46,079 nt of DNA from Lachnospiraceae bacterium (lineage in GTDB: Bacteria > Bacillota > Clostridia > Lachnospirales > Lachnospiraceae), in the NCBI GenBank assembly GCA_009774625.1, contig VSOB01000022.1:1-46079 (forward strand), written 5' to 3'. The position numbers and the translations under genes are program-made. Numbering within the stretch: position 1 is the stretch's first letter; every line of letters begins with the position of its first letter. The notes beneath the pieces are model-generated. The model searched no databases, had not been told where the DNA came from, and worked only from the letters and a program-made list of their open reading frames with translations. Positions 24,745 to 33,471 of this stretch are shown here, in pieces.

Positions 24745-27207
24745 TCATTTCTCCTTCTTGTTTCGCTTTGCCCGTGCTTTTATCATTAATGCCTCTATCC
24801 CGGTGTAGGTGCGCCGGGCAATGAACCCTTTGTCGAAAAGGTAATTAAGCGCATCTTTCTTTTGAAGCGTTACTCCACTTTCCGCAAGAACATCTACAAT
24901 CAGGTCATCAAAGCTTTCATAAACATTTTCTTTTTTGACCATCGCACCAACAACCGTATTCCTGTTATATCCGCCATGCATCAGATAGTAGCGTTTACTG
25001 TGAAATGCCACATAATGCTCCAGAAGGTATGGCGTCCACGGATGAGAAGCCTCCGGGAAGATTCCAAAGTCTGTTATTTCCGGTAAGGCAAGATAGCTTC
25101 CCGTACAGAAGCGCTCCAGCGCTTTGTCCGTCTCTTTTACCCGAAAGCTCACACCGTCTCTGGATACAAACTGTTCCTGGTTGATTCTGGCAGCATTCTG
25201 ATATAAAGCATCGAAGTATATTGTTGAGCCCATATTCTCCGCAAATACAAGAAGCTCTGAAAGTGTGAATCTTTCCTGTTCTGCACCATATGCGGCAAAA
25301 ACATCGCTCATGGATAATTCTTTATCCTTGCTGCTGATAATATTTCCCGTAAAAGAGAACTTATCTCCAAGCTTATATTTGAGCGCATCTCTCCATCCAA
25401 TCACAGAGAACATTGCGTTTCTCTCGTAAATGTACGGGTACTTTCCTTTTGCTGCATCATATAGTTCATTCCCACTGATAAATGAATGACTCTTAATCTC
25501 TTCATCTATGAGAGCTGCAATATTATCAAGTTCTTCATCCGTCACAGAGAACGAATCCGCATGGAAGTACTCTCCCTTGCTGTTCCGCACGAACTCACCA
25601 TGTGTACCTAAAAGCGTTCTGATTCGGTCGGAAGGTATGTGGGAGAGCGTCTTACAAAGGTCATCGACTTCCATAGGCAGACCGTGTTCTTTAAGGCAAG
25701 TGCGGACATCATCTATAGGATCAACCGATGACTGCCTCTCATTTGACAGGTAGCTCCTCGCTATGAAATACCTGCCTCTAGCCATGTACGTGATATAGGC
25801 CTTCAGCATTTCTCCGTCATAAATGTTCTGATCAAGGAACTCCTCCGAGAATTCTCTGAAAAGAGCCTCATAATATACGACTCTCTTTCCTTCTTCAAAG
25901 CTTTTGTCGATAAAGTCAAACAGCCTGTCTCGCAATTCCTCACTTAACATTGTTTCCGGAGCATAGACACGCCCCTCGTGCTCTATTCCGCAAAAGCAGA
26001 TTATCTTCTCAATTTCATCAGATTCCTGCTCCAGCGCATTCTCGTTGATCTCTTCAAAATACCGACGGAATTTTCTCCTTTCAATGGATGAACCCAAGCG
26101 GTATCCTCGTGGGAACTTTTGTATAAGCACAGTTTCATAGGGCTTTATATCTACCTGAACATCATCTTTCTGAGGCGAGGTATTCATTCTTTTCGCAGAA
26201 AAAAATCTGTCCAGCACCGTCCAGTCCTCTCCCAGATACGCCAGAAGCTTTGTGATGGCTGTGCGGAAACGATTATGCTGAACCTCGTTTTTCTCAATAA
26301 ATTCAGCATCGTCAAAAAGAGCATCTGCTGTTTTTCTCGCTTCTGCCGCCGTCGCTCCAAAAAGGCTGATGGACTCAAGCGAATGTTCCTCCGCATACTT
26401 TTCTGCACCACGAATTGCAGAGACATATCCTCTGCAGGTTGCCTCTGCCATATGCTGATCATTCAGCATCCATTGATAAAATTCTTCTTTATCATCCCGC
26501 TTATATTTTCTCCCGTTTGCAGCGGAAAACTCTCTGTCTTCCACAGACGACTTGTTTTCCTTTTCAATCTGCATCCAGCCATCTGACAATGATAATCCAT
26601 CCTGAGCATACTGGATGAGATAATTCAGGGCAGAATTTATCCTTCCCATCTGTCTTTTATGCATGAACTTAAATACCTTGCTTTGTTCAATATTGCTGCA
26701 GATTTTCTTAAAAACAGCAATATCCGTATTCTCATAAAGAGACTTTTTCACGATTTTAGCTTTTTTCGCCTGCTGCTCTATTTCCCGGAACACCATATAC
26801 AACTCTGAAAGCTGTGCAGGTGATACTTTCTTTGAAAGCCAAGAGATAAAAGCCGCTTCGCCATTATGTTTGTCATCAGCCATTAGCTTTGCCTCTTTCA
26901 ATAGCCCTTCGTATTTCTTGCGGTCATTCCTGTACATAGAAACCGTTTCTGTAAACAGTTTCGTTGCCGGTTTTGTTATCGTTTCTCCACGATAGGCTGA
27001 CTCCATGCTTGCCATTTGAAAAGAAATGCCGCCCGTATTTCGATAAGCATCCTCTATCTCTATGCCCTTATTAATCGCTATGCGCCTTAAAGCGTCTGAA
27101 CAATCCTTCACGGCATCCCGTCGCGATGCATCGCCAGACACCGTCCGGAGATATGCATCCAACAGCAACACTGCTTCATATTCTGTAAATGGTGCCTGTC
27201 TTGCCAT
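24745..27207 (-). CDS. 820-residue defence-operon protein, unknown
   Basis: First large gene of the operon, four bases before brxP. Residues 1-150 look like an N-terminal module that I associate with other Firmicutes defence-type proteins (YRNTGGISFQMASMESAYRG, then LSKKVSPAQLSELYMVFREIE). Residues about 240-330 look like the SAM-like core-binding fold of tyrosine recombinases (YQWMLNDQHMAEATCRGYVSAI), but no catalytic Arg-His-Arg-Tyr set follows, so it would bind DNA, not recombine. The rest is helical with winged-helix-like pieces (EEIKSHSFISGNELYDAAKG). No nuclease motif is seen. It occupies the slot of a specificity or sensing subunit. Start ATG at 27207 after AAGGGTG. Confidence 0.7.
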   Translation of the reverse strand: MARQAPFTEYEAVLLLDAYLRTVSGDASRRDAVKDCSDALRRIAINKGIEIEDAYRNTGGISFQMASMESAYRGETITKPATKLFTETVSMYRNDRKKYEGLLKEAKLMADDKHNGEAAFISWLSKKVSPAQLSELYMVFREIEQQAKKAKIVKKSLYENTDIAVFKKICSNIEQSKVFKFMHKRQMGRINSALNYLIQYAQDGLSLSDGWMQIEKENKSSVEDREFSAANGRKYKRDDKEEFYQWMLNDQHMAEATCRGYVSAIRGAEKYAEEHSLESISLFGATAAEARKTADALFDDAEFIEKNEVQHNRFRTAITKLLAYLGEDWTVLDRFFSAKRMNTSPQKDDVQVDIKPYETVLIQKFPRGYRLGSSIERRKFRRYFEEINENALEQESDEIEKIICFCGIEHEGRVYAPETMLSEELRDRLFDFIDKSFEEGKRVVYYEALFREFSEEFLDQNIYDGEMLKAYITYMARGRYFIARSYLSNERQSSVDPIDDVRTCLKEHGLPMEVDDLCKTLSHIPSDRIRTLLGTHGEFVRNSKGEYFHADSFSVTDEELDNIAALIDEEIKSHSFISGNELYDAAKGKYPYIYERNAMFSVIGWRDALKYKLGDKFSFTGNIISSKDKELSMSDVFAAYGAEQERFTLSELLVFAENMGSTIYFDALYQNAARINQEQFVSRDGVSFRVKETDKALERFCTGSYLALPEITDFGIFPEASHPWTPYLLEHYVAFHSKRYYLMHGGYNRNTVVGAMVKKENVYESFDDLIVDVLAESGVTLQKKDALNYLFDKGFIARRTYTGIEALMIKARAKRNKKEK

Positions 27208-27235
27208 AATTCACCCTTCACTTACGTACTATCCA

Positions 27236-27442
27236 TTAATCTGATATTTCACTAACGTCAAAATCAATTGAGTTCTTCTTGCAGTACTCATCTATCAGCT
27301 TCATGGTTTTTAGATTAGGTTTAGCTTTACCGGTTTCCCAGCGGTTTACAGTAGCGAAGGAAACACCCAATTCTTTAGCAAAATCTTCCTGAGTCATAAA
27401 TGCTTTCCTGCGCATTTTCTTAATATCCTCTGCAAAACTCAT
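27236..27442 (-). CDS. XRE-family regulator of the defence operon
   Basis: A 68-residue protein that is almost only a helix-turn-helix: MTQEDFAKELGVSFATVNRWETGKAKPN. It is the first gene after the operon promoter and the only regulator near it, so it probably represses or autoregulates the operon. Start ATG at 27442, preceded by AAAGAGG. The upstream in-frame codons lie beyond the likely transcript start region. Confidence 0.85.
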   Translation of the reverse strand: MSFAEDIKKMRRKAFMTQEDFAKELGVSFATVNRWETGKAKPNLKTMKLIDEYCKKNSIDFDVSEISD

Positions 27443-27488
27443 TATCAGTACCTCTTTCAAAAATATACACTGACGTTCCGCCAGCATA

Positions 27489-27517
27489 ATAATAGCATAT
27501 TACAGTAGCTTTTACAA
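27489..27517 (-). promoter_or_regulatory. Sigma-A promoter of the defence operon
   Basis: On the minus strand TTGTAA (complement 27512-27517) and TATTAT (complement 27489-27494) are 17 bases apart. The XRE start lies 46 bases downstream. TACAG (27501-27505) and CTGTA (27536-27540) bracket the -35 region and may be operator halves; that is speculative. Confidence 0.7.
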
Positions 27518-27572
27518 CATCTTTATAACATTTTGCTGTACTTTTTGACAGGATGCAGACCGAGGATTTTTA

Positions 27573-27628
27573 TTCCAACAAACCTACAGTCTCGCCCTCT
27601 CCTCCGCCGTTTTCCAACAAACCTACAG
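27573..27628. repeat. 17-bp direct repeat near the element border
   Basis: TTCCAACAAACCTACAG occurs at 27573-27589 and again at 27612-27628, a 39-base period. On the minus strand each copy reads a CTGTAGG core preceded by GAGAC or GAGGC, and a third related string lies near 27651-27668. They resemble the GAGGCTGTGG in the 3' end of rlmD (27805-27820). Inverted relative TTGTTGGA lies at about 27689. Confidence 0.6.
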
Positions 27629-27703
27629 CCTCAATAAGCCAAAAAGCGTTTCCGTAGCCTCCACCTGTGTTTTTGCAGTGGTCAGCCTTGTTGGAGAGGC
27701 AAC

Positions 27704-27729
27704 AAAAAAGGGGTTCCCGGACGATCCCC
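27704..27729 (-). terminator. Probable terminator of rlmD
   Basis: GGGG (27710-27713) pairs with CCCC (27726-27729) around a GC-rich interior, and the minus strand continues into six T. It lies about 55 bases past the rlmD stop. Confidence 0.55.
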
Positions 27730-27782
27730 GATCGAGAACAACATCCGCAGAATCCCTTAATTTCAAACCATTTTCGTCTCCC

Positions 27783-29177
27783 TTATGACTTTACCTGTGA
27801 CATCAAGACCACAGCCTCCACATGCACCGTCCCCGAAAACATATCCACCATCGTCACGTTCTCCGCTTCATAGCCCATCGCAAGGAACACCTCCAGGTCT
27901 CTGGCAAGGCTGGTGGGTTTGCAGGAAATGTAAAGGATTCTGTCCACGCCATATGCGATGATTTTCTGCAGTGCTTTGGGATGGATACCGTCTCTGGGTG
28001 GGTCCAGGATGATAAAGTCCGGTTTCTCCTCAATGGTATCCAGAACTTTCAGTACATCTCCGGCTATAAATTCACAGTTTTGCAGCCCGTTTCGTTTTGC
28101 ATTTTCCCGGGCTGCCTCCACGGCCTCTTCCACGATTTCCACACCTATGACTTTTTTTACCACCGGGGCCATCATCTGGGCTATCGTGCCTGTGCCGCTG
28201 TACAGGTCAAACAGAATCTGATCCGGCTTTCCGTCTCTGCTTTTTCCCACTTCCCCAATCAATTCCCTGGCCGTTCGGTACAGTACCTCCGCGCCCCGGC
28301 TGTTGGTCTGGAAAAAGGAAAACTGCGAGATTTTAAACTGAAGTCCCAGCAGTTCTTCGTAAAAATAATCCTTTCCGTATAAAACAATGGTCTCATCACT
28401 TTTTATCGTATCGGATACTGCATCATTCTTTGTATGCAATATCCCTGTTATTTTGCCATGTAACGGAAGCGACAACAACGTGTCTTTCAGTGCTGTCAGG
28501 TCATGGGTTTCCTGTGTGGTAGTCACCAATGCAATTAAGATTTCCCCCGTCTTGCCCGCCTTTCTGACCAGCAAGTGGCGAAGATAGCCTGTATGGCGCA
28601 GTCTGTGATAAAAAGACACACCTCTTTCCCGAAAATACGCCAATATTGCCTTTACGATATTCCGATAATCTTCATCCACGATCCGGCATTCCGAAACTGT
28701 TACAATATCATAAAAACTGCCTTTTTTATGCAGTCCCAGCTCCAAAGGGCCGCCTTTTATGCCGTCTCCAAAAGAAAATTCCATTTTATTCCGATAACCA
28801 TACACCTGAGGATTGGGACGGATAGATTCCCATCTATAAGTTCCTTTCTGTTTCTCCAGTACCGGCTCCAGCAGCATCTTTACCTGTTTTTCTTTCAATG
28901 CAAGCTGTATCTCATATGGAACAGTCTGATAACTGCAGCCTCCGCAGGCGCCAAAATGGGGACAGGGACTGTCTGTTTCATACTCTGCAGGCTCCAGGAC
29001 TTCCAGAAGCTGTCCCTCTGCCCTGCCCTTTCTTACCTTTTTTACCACAAATGAAACCTTCTGCCCCGGCAGTCCGTTTTTCACACTGCAGATTGAGCCG
29101 TCCTCACACTGTACCAACGCTTTGTTGGGAAACTTCACTTCTGACACTCTTCCTTCCGCCCGTTCACCTTTTTTCAT
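27783..29177 (-). CDS. rlmD: 23S rRNA (uracil-5-)-methyltransferase RlmD/RumA type
   Basis: 464 residues. The N-terminal TRAM domain (about 1-60) is followed by the Fe-S cysteines (CPHFGACGGC, C72/C78/C81, with a fourth later). The SAM domain has FDLYSGTGTIAQ, the DPPRDG motif, and the catalytic cysteine in ILYISCKPTSL. In Firmicutes the enzyme (RlmCD) methylates 23S rRNA uridines. The frame is open another 540 bases upstream, but the ATG at 29177 has GGAGAG ahead of it and fits the family length, so I use it. Its 3' end is a known integration target for some mobile elements, and one abuts it here. Confidence 0.93.
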   Translation of the reverse strand: MKKGERAEGRVSEVKFPNKALVQCEDGSICSVKNGLPGQKVSFVVKKVRKGRAEGQLLEVLEPAEYETDSPCPHFGACGGCSYQTVPYEIQLALKEKQVKMLLEPVLEKQKGTYRWESIRPNPQVYGYRNKMEFSFGDGIKGGPLELGLHKKGSFYDIVTVSECRIVDEDYRNIVKAILAYFRERGVSFYHRLRHTGYLRHLLVRKAGKTGEILIALVTTTQETHDLTALKDTLLSLPLHGKITGILHTKNDAVSDTIKSDETIVLYGKDYFYEELLGLQFKISQFSFFQTNSRGAEVLYRTARELIGEVGKSRDGKPDQILFDLYSGTGTIAQMMAPVVKKVIGVEIVEEAVEAARENAKRNGLQNCEFIAGDVLKVLDTIEEKPDFIILDPPRDGIHPKALQKIIAYGVDRILYISCKPTSLARDLEVFLAMGYEAENVTMVDMFSGTVHVEAVVLMSQVKS

Positions 29178-30241
29178 AATCCTCTCCTTTATCCGGCAAA
29201 TCTCATTCCCATATCCAAACGGGCAGTTGTCCGCCATGACCAACTGCCCGGTAAAGCCTGATTTACTATATACTTTTCTTGACTTTGCAGTCATACTTCC
29301 AATCAGCGCACATAACAATAGTGCCCCAAAATCAAACCGGCAGATGCATCCTGTCCATGGCTGCGCAGGACGCCAGGCCCCTTTCACAAAAGGCTGACCG
29401 CCCCTTCGGCCCGGTTCTGATTTTTCCATTCTGACATGCTGCCTCTGCCTGCGTTCCAATCCCTCCAAAACAGTCATTTTCACACAGACAAGTCTGGTAT
29501 GCAGAGAATATTGCTCCAGAGCCTGACGCACTGACCGGATAAATCTTCCATTGATCCTGCCCTTCTCAAAAGCAATAAAAAGTACACTCCGCAGACTTTT
29601 TATTGTCATGAGCCAAACAAGTTTACAGATAAATATTCCATTTCTGTTCGTCCACACTATTCTATCATAAGCCGGTGCTGCGGACAAGTCACCCCAACCA
29701 CCCCAAAAATAACACAAAAATCATCCTTAATTTCAGTTTCGCACTCTCACGCCCCGATATGATCCGGAAAATCTGTCATACAGATATGACTGAGAAATAT
29801 TCTCTGTACATTGCATTAAATGGATAAAGCCTGTATCATATAAAACAATCACTCTGTCACAGACAGCGGAGCATCCATCTTACCGCATCTCAAACGACAG
29901 GATATATGATCCTCACGACATTCGCCAAATGTCCGCCTCGCTGCCAACTGCTTCATGGTCCGCGGGAAGCTAGCAGAACAATGGAAATCCTGCCCGGCGG
30001 ATGGTCCCTCAGGTTTATATTTGTTAAGTACAAAGCCGGGCGTCAGTATCTGTATTCTGATAAGAGCTGCTGAGGTGATTCTGCCTTTTGTTTTAAAATG
30101 ACGAAAAAGAATCATATCTGCGGAGTTCCTCCTGAGGCGGGTTGTTTTTTCCGGGCCGCTGCAGTATACAATGCGGTCAATGTTTTTAATATATGATGAA
30201 ATTTCCCGAAATCTCCCATGTGATTATAAATATAATACAAC
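29178..30241. other. 1-kb stretch without a supported gene, one hairpin
   Basis: The rlmD frame happens to stay open to about 29717, without a ribosome site or family match. A 10-bp perfect stem (CGGGCAGTTG 29220-29229, CAACTGCCCG 29241-29250) stands about 43 bases before the rlmD start and may be a leader hairpin. Short frames further right (near 29849-30115) have no supporting features. Nothing else seen. Confidence 0.5.
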
Positions 30242-30242
30242 A

Positions 30243-30270
30243 AAAACGGGATGCCTCCGCACCCCGTTTT
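30243..30270. terminator. Intrinsic terminator after the small membrane protein gene
   Basis: AAAACGGG and CCCGTTTT pair around a 12-base loop, flanked by A and T runs on both sides, so it may act in both directions. Confidence 0.7.
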
Positions 30271-30302
30271 ATCTCATATCTTCTTATTTTTCTTTTTCCC
30301 GA

Positions 30303-30596
30303 TTACTCTTCTGTGGATTTATCCTCAGAGGCTGTCCCTTTTTCTTCCTTTTCCTCTGCATCCTCGTCATCATCGAAAAATTCATCGTCAAAATCATCCT
30401 CGAACTCATCTTCAAAATCTTCCAGATAATCCGGGGTGAAATAACGGTAAATCGCATACGCTACTGCTGCCACTGCCGCTATCACCAGTAAAATTGCCAC
30501 AGCCCAGCAAAGGGGTGAAATTTCCTTTTTCTCTTCCTTTTTCCCCATCCATTCCTGAAGTTTTTTCATAGCAATGATATCCTCCAATCTATTCAT
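30303..30596 (-). CDS. Small acidic single-pass membrane protein
   Basis: 97 residues from the ATG at 30596 (AAAGGTGG just upstream). An internal Met with GGAGG ahead of it would give about 87 residues, so either start is possible. A basic N-terminal helix (KKLQEWMGKKEEKK) is followed by one membrane segment (about residues 37-57, ...AVAILLVIAAVAAVAYAIYRY) and a tail almost wholly of Asp, Glu and Phe, probably extracellular or cytosolic depending on orientation. Common as an uncharacterised protein in Lachnospiraceae. Role unknown. Confidence 0.75.
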   Translation of the reverse strand: MNRLEDIIAMKKLQEWMGKKEEKKEISPLCWAVAILLVIAAVAAVAYAIYRYFTPDYLEDFEDEFEDDFDDEFFDDDEDAEEKEEKGTASEDKSTEE

Positions 30597-30807
30597 AAAA
30601 ACCACCTTTCTTTATATAATCGGAACACGAAATACGCTGCCTTCTTCCAATCTTTTCCGATTCCAGATTTATTCTATATTATATCACCATTTTCTATTTT
30701 TTACTATAAGAAAATTTTATTTTCTTTTCTCTTTCGGCTCAAATAAAGAATGCGGCAATTTTTGCTTTGATTTGAGGATATCGGGATGGGCAAATACGAT
30801 TGCGGCT

Positions 30808-33174
30808 TTACAGTTTCTGCAGTTTGGCAAAAGCCGCATACATTACTTTTGTTCCCGCGCCGTCAAATTCCACTGTCACCTGAAAATCTCTTGCGCCCTC
30901 TTCTATCTTCAGAACCGTGCCTTCCCTGTATTTGATGTGCTTTACCCGATCGCCCACCTCATACTCCGGCCGTCCGCCTGCAGGCGCACCTTTGGACAGA
31001 CTGCTCAGGCCGCCTTCTGTCTTAGTGAAAAACGGACGATTCTCTTTTTCAGTCCTGCGCGGCGTGACGATCGCTTTGGGACGAAGCCGCGGATCGTTGG
31101 CCGGTCTGGTGGCGCCCACACCGCTTTCCAGACTGTCGGCAGTATAAGTACTGCCGCCGTAACCGCCAAAGGGCTTTTCCCTGAACCGCTTCATGGACCG
31201 GGTATCCTGCGGATATTCCTCCCACTCCCGCTTCCTGACCGCTGCAGGTTTCTGGTCCATCAGTTCTCCAGGAATCTCATTCAGAAAACGACTGACCATA
31301 TTGTACTGGGTTTCTCCCCGGATCATCCTTGCCCTAGCGCATGTCAGTGTCAAATCTTCTTTTGCTCTGGTGATGCCCACATAAGCCAGCCGCCGCTCCT
31401 CCTCGATTTCCTCCGGGTCATCGGAAGTAATCGTCATATAACTGGGAAAGATGCCATCCTCCATTCCGGCCAGATATACCTGGGAAAATTCCAATCCTTT
31501 GGCACTGTGAAGTGTCATCAAAAGTACCCGGTTGTCCTCATCTGCCACACCGTCAATATCCGCCACCAGAGCCACTTCCTCCAGAAATTCGCTTAAGGAC
31601 GGCTCTTCATGACTGTCCTCATAAGCGATCACCTTATTCATCAGCTCATCTATATTTTCAATCCGGCCTTCTGCATCCTCTTCTTCCGACTCTTCCAACG
31701 CCTTTACATAGCCTGTCGTATCGATGATATCCTGCAAAAGTTCTTTCAGTCCATAGTATTCCAGCTTTCCCCGGAGGCTTTGAATCAGCGTTACAAACGG
31801 CTTCAGTTTGGATGCACTTTTTCCGATTGACAGAATCTGGTCTGCCTCCCGCAGCGCATCATAAAAACTGATCTGGCGTTCATCCGCATAATCCTGCACT
31901 CTGGCTATGGTCGCCGCACCGATTCCCCGTTTGGGAATGTTGATAATACGTTTGACAGCCACATCGTCCTTTCCGTTGTCCACAGTCTTTAAATAAGCCA
32001 GCAAATCCTTGATCTCTTTTCTGGCATAGAAATTGACGCCGCCTACTACATGATAAGGGATCCCGGCCAGCACAAACTGTTCTTCCAGAAGCCGGGCCTG
32101 GGCATTGGTCCGGTAAAGAACCGCACACTGACCATAGTCACTCTCCGCCGCCGTTTTTTTTCTGCGAATGTCTCCGGCTATAAACTGTGCCTCTTCATAA
32201 GCCGTATCAAACTGTCTGAAATGAAGGGGATTACCGGCTCCCTGATCCGTCCACAGCGCTTTGTCCTTCCGGCCCACATTGTTTCGGATCACGTGATTGG
32301 CCGCATCCAGTACATTCTGGGTGGAACGGTAATTCTGTTCCAGCTTGATTACCTTTGCTTCGGGATACACCTGCTCAAAGTCCAGGATATTCCGGATATT
32401 TGCACCACGGAATTTATAAATTGACTGATCATCGTCTCCCACCACACACAGATTTCTGTTTTTGGCTGCCAGCAGCCGGATCAGCTCAAATTGCACTGTA
32501 TTGGTGTCCTGATATTCATCCACCATAATATACCGGAATCTGTTCTGATAAGATTCCAGTACATCCGGACAGTTCTGAAACAGTTCCACCGTTTTCACCA
32601 GCAGATCATCAAAATCCAGCGCATTGTTTTTCCGCATCACCCGCTGGTATTCTTTGTACACTTTGGAAATTTTCTCTGCTGTATAGTCTCCCAGTGCATT
32701 CTGCTCAAAGGCAAGCGGTGAGATATACTCATTTTTTGCAGAAGAGATGGCGCTTAGTATCGTCCTCTCTTTCAGCATTCTGGTATCGATTTCCAGACGT
32801 TTGCAGATTTCCTTCATCACTGTTTTCTGGTCATCGGTGTCATATATGGTAAAGTGATTGTCAAATCCCAGCCTGTCAATGTATCGGCGCAGTATCCTGA
32901 CACAACTGGAATGAAATGTGGAAACCCAGATGCTTTCCGAGCCAAAACCCACCAGCCTGTCCACACGCTCCCGCATCTCTCCGGCTGCCTTATTGGTAAA
33001 AGTAATGGCCAGAATGTTCCAGGGATTGACACTGCATCGCTCGATCAGGTATGCAATCCGATGGGTCAGTACCCGTGTCTTGCCCGAACCGGCCCCCGCC
33101 AGAATCAGCACCGGGCCGTCTGTCTGGTAAACGGCTTCTTTCTGCCTTTCGTTTAATGTATCATAAATACTCAT
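30808..33174 (-). CDS. pcrA: ATP-dependent DNA helicase PcrA/UvrD
   Basis: 788 residues of superfamily 1A. Motif I is LAGAGSGKT. Motif II is VDEYQDTN. Motif III is GDDDQSIYKFRGA. Motif IV is LEQNYRST. Motif V has LMTLHSAKGLEF. Motif VI is RRLAYVGITRA. The C-terminus is a Tudor-like domain (VGDRVKHIKYREGTV) that in PcrA contacts RNA polymerase. Start ATG at 33174 after AGGAGAACATT. It unwinds DNA 3' to 5' in repair and removes stalled polymerase. Chromosomal housekeeping gene, intact. Confidence 0.95.
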   Translation of the reverse strand: MSIYDTLNERQKEAVYQTDGPVLILAGAGSGKTRVLTHRIAYLIERCSVNPWNILAITFTNKAAGEMRERVDRLVGFGSESIWVSTFHSSCVRILRRYIDRLGFDNHFTIYDTDDQKTVMKEICKRLEIDTRMLKERTILSAISSAKNEYISPLAFEQNALGDYTAEKISKVYKEYQRVMRKNNALDFDDLLVKTVELFQNCPDVLESYQNRFRYIMVDEYQDTNTVQFELIRLLAAKNRNLCVVGDDDQSIYKFRGANIRNILDFEQVYPEAKVIKLEQNYRSTQNVLDAANHVIRNNVGRKDKALWTDQGAGNPLHFRQFDTAYEEAQFIAGDIRRKKTAAESDYGQCAVLYRTNAQARLLEEQFVLAGIPYHVVGGVNFYARKEIKDLLAYLKTVDNGKDDVAVKRIINIPKRGIGAATIARVQDYADERQISFYDALREADQILSIGKSASKLKPFVTLIQSLRGKLEYYGLKELLQDIIDTTGYVKALEESEEEDAEGRIENIDELMNKVIAYEDSHEEPSLSEFLEEVALVADIDGVADEDNRVLLMTLHSAKGLEFSQVYLAGMEDGIFPSYMTITSDDPEEIEEERRLAYVGITRAKEDLTLTCARARMIRGETQYNMVSRFLNEIPGELMDQKPAAVRKREWEEYPQDTRSMKRFREKPFGGYGGSTYTADSLESGVGATRPANDPRLRPKAIVTPRRTEKENRPFFTKTEGGLSSLSKGAPAGGRPEYEVGDRVKHIKYREGTVLKIEEGARDFQVTVEFDGAGTKVMYAAFAKLQKL

Positions 33175-33228
33175 AATGTTCTCCTGTTATTATGTATGAT
33201 GTGGGTATTGTGCTTCCTTGCCTTCCTT

Positions 33229-33395
33229 TGCTCCGCATTCACCTTTGCCGGGCTTCGCCCTCCTTGCCTTCCCTTCTCTCCGCAGTGCTTTCAACAGGTG
33301 AATGCTCCGCATTCACCTGTTGTCGGGCTTCGCCCTATGAAAACGCTCTGAGTCAAGTTCGGCTGCTGGCAGCCGACTTGGCTCTGAGCGTTTTC
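33229..33395. repeat. Cluster of palindromes and direct repeats upstream of an orphan lipoprotein gene
   Basis: A 33-34-base unit (TGCTCCGCATTCACCT... with GGGCTTCGCCC) occurs at 33229-33261 and 33303-33336. A perfect 14-bp stem with a 3-base loop lies at 33292-33322. A 57-base imperfect palindrome lies at 33339-33395, with a perfect 10-bp outer stem (GAAAACGCTC/GAGCGTTTTC). Together they fill the interval between pcrA and the plus-strand gene. They look like REP-type intergenic elements. Confidence 0.75.
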
Positions 33396-33471
33396 GCACT
33401 GCTCATTGTAGCACATTTTCAGGTTTTTTCAATATAATAGACTATCAATTTTTATTTTGGAGGAATTGTTT

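Noticed and set aside
27501..27540. TACAG/CTGTA pair as a proven operator of the XRE regulator
   Set aside because: Only five bases match in each arm; too weak to list as a separate site.
29178..29717. N-terminal extension of RlmD by 180 codons
   Set aside because: The frame is open, but there is no ribosome site, the sequence does not fit the family, and the ATG at 29177 has a good GGAGAG and gives the normal length.
29849..30115. 88-codon frame on the minus strand
   Set aside because: No ribosome site, no recognisable motif, and it lies in a gene-free region; probably chance.
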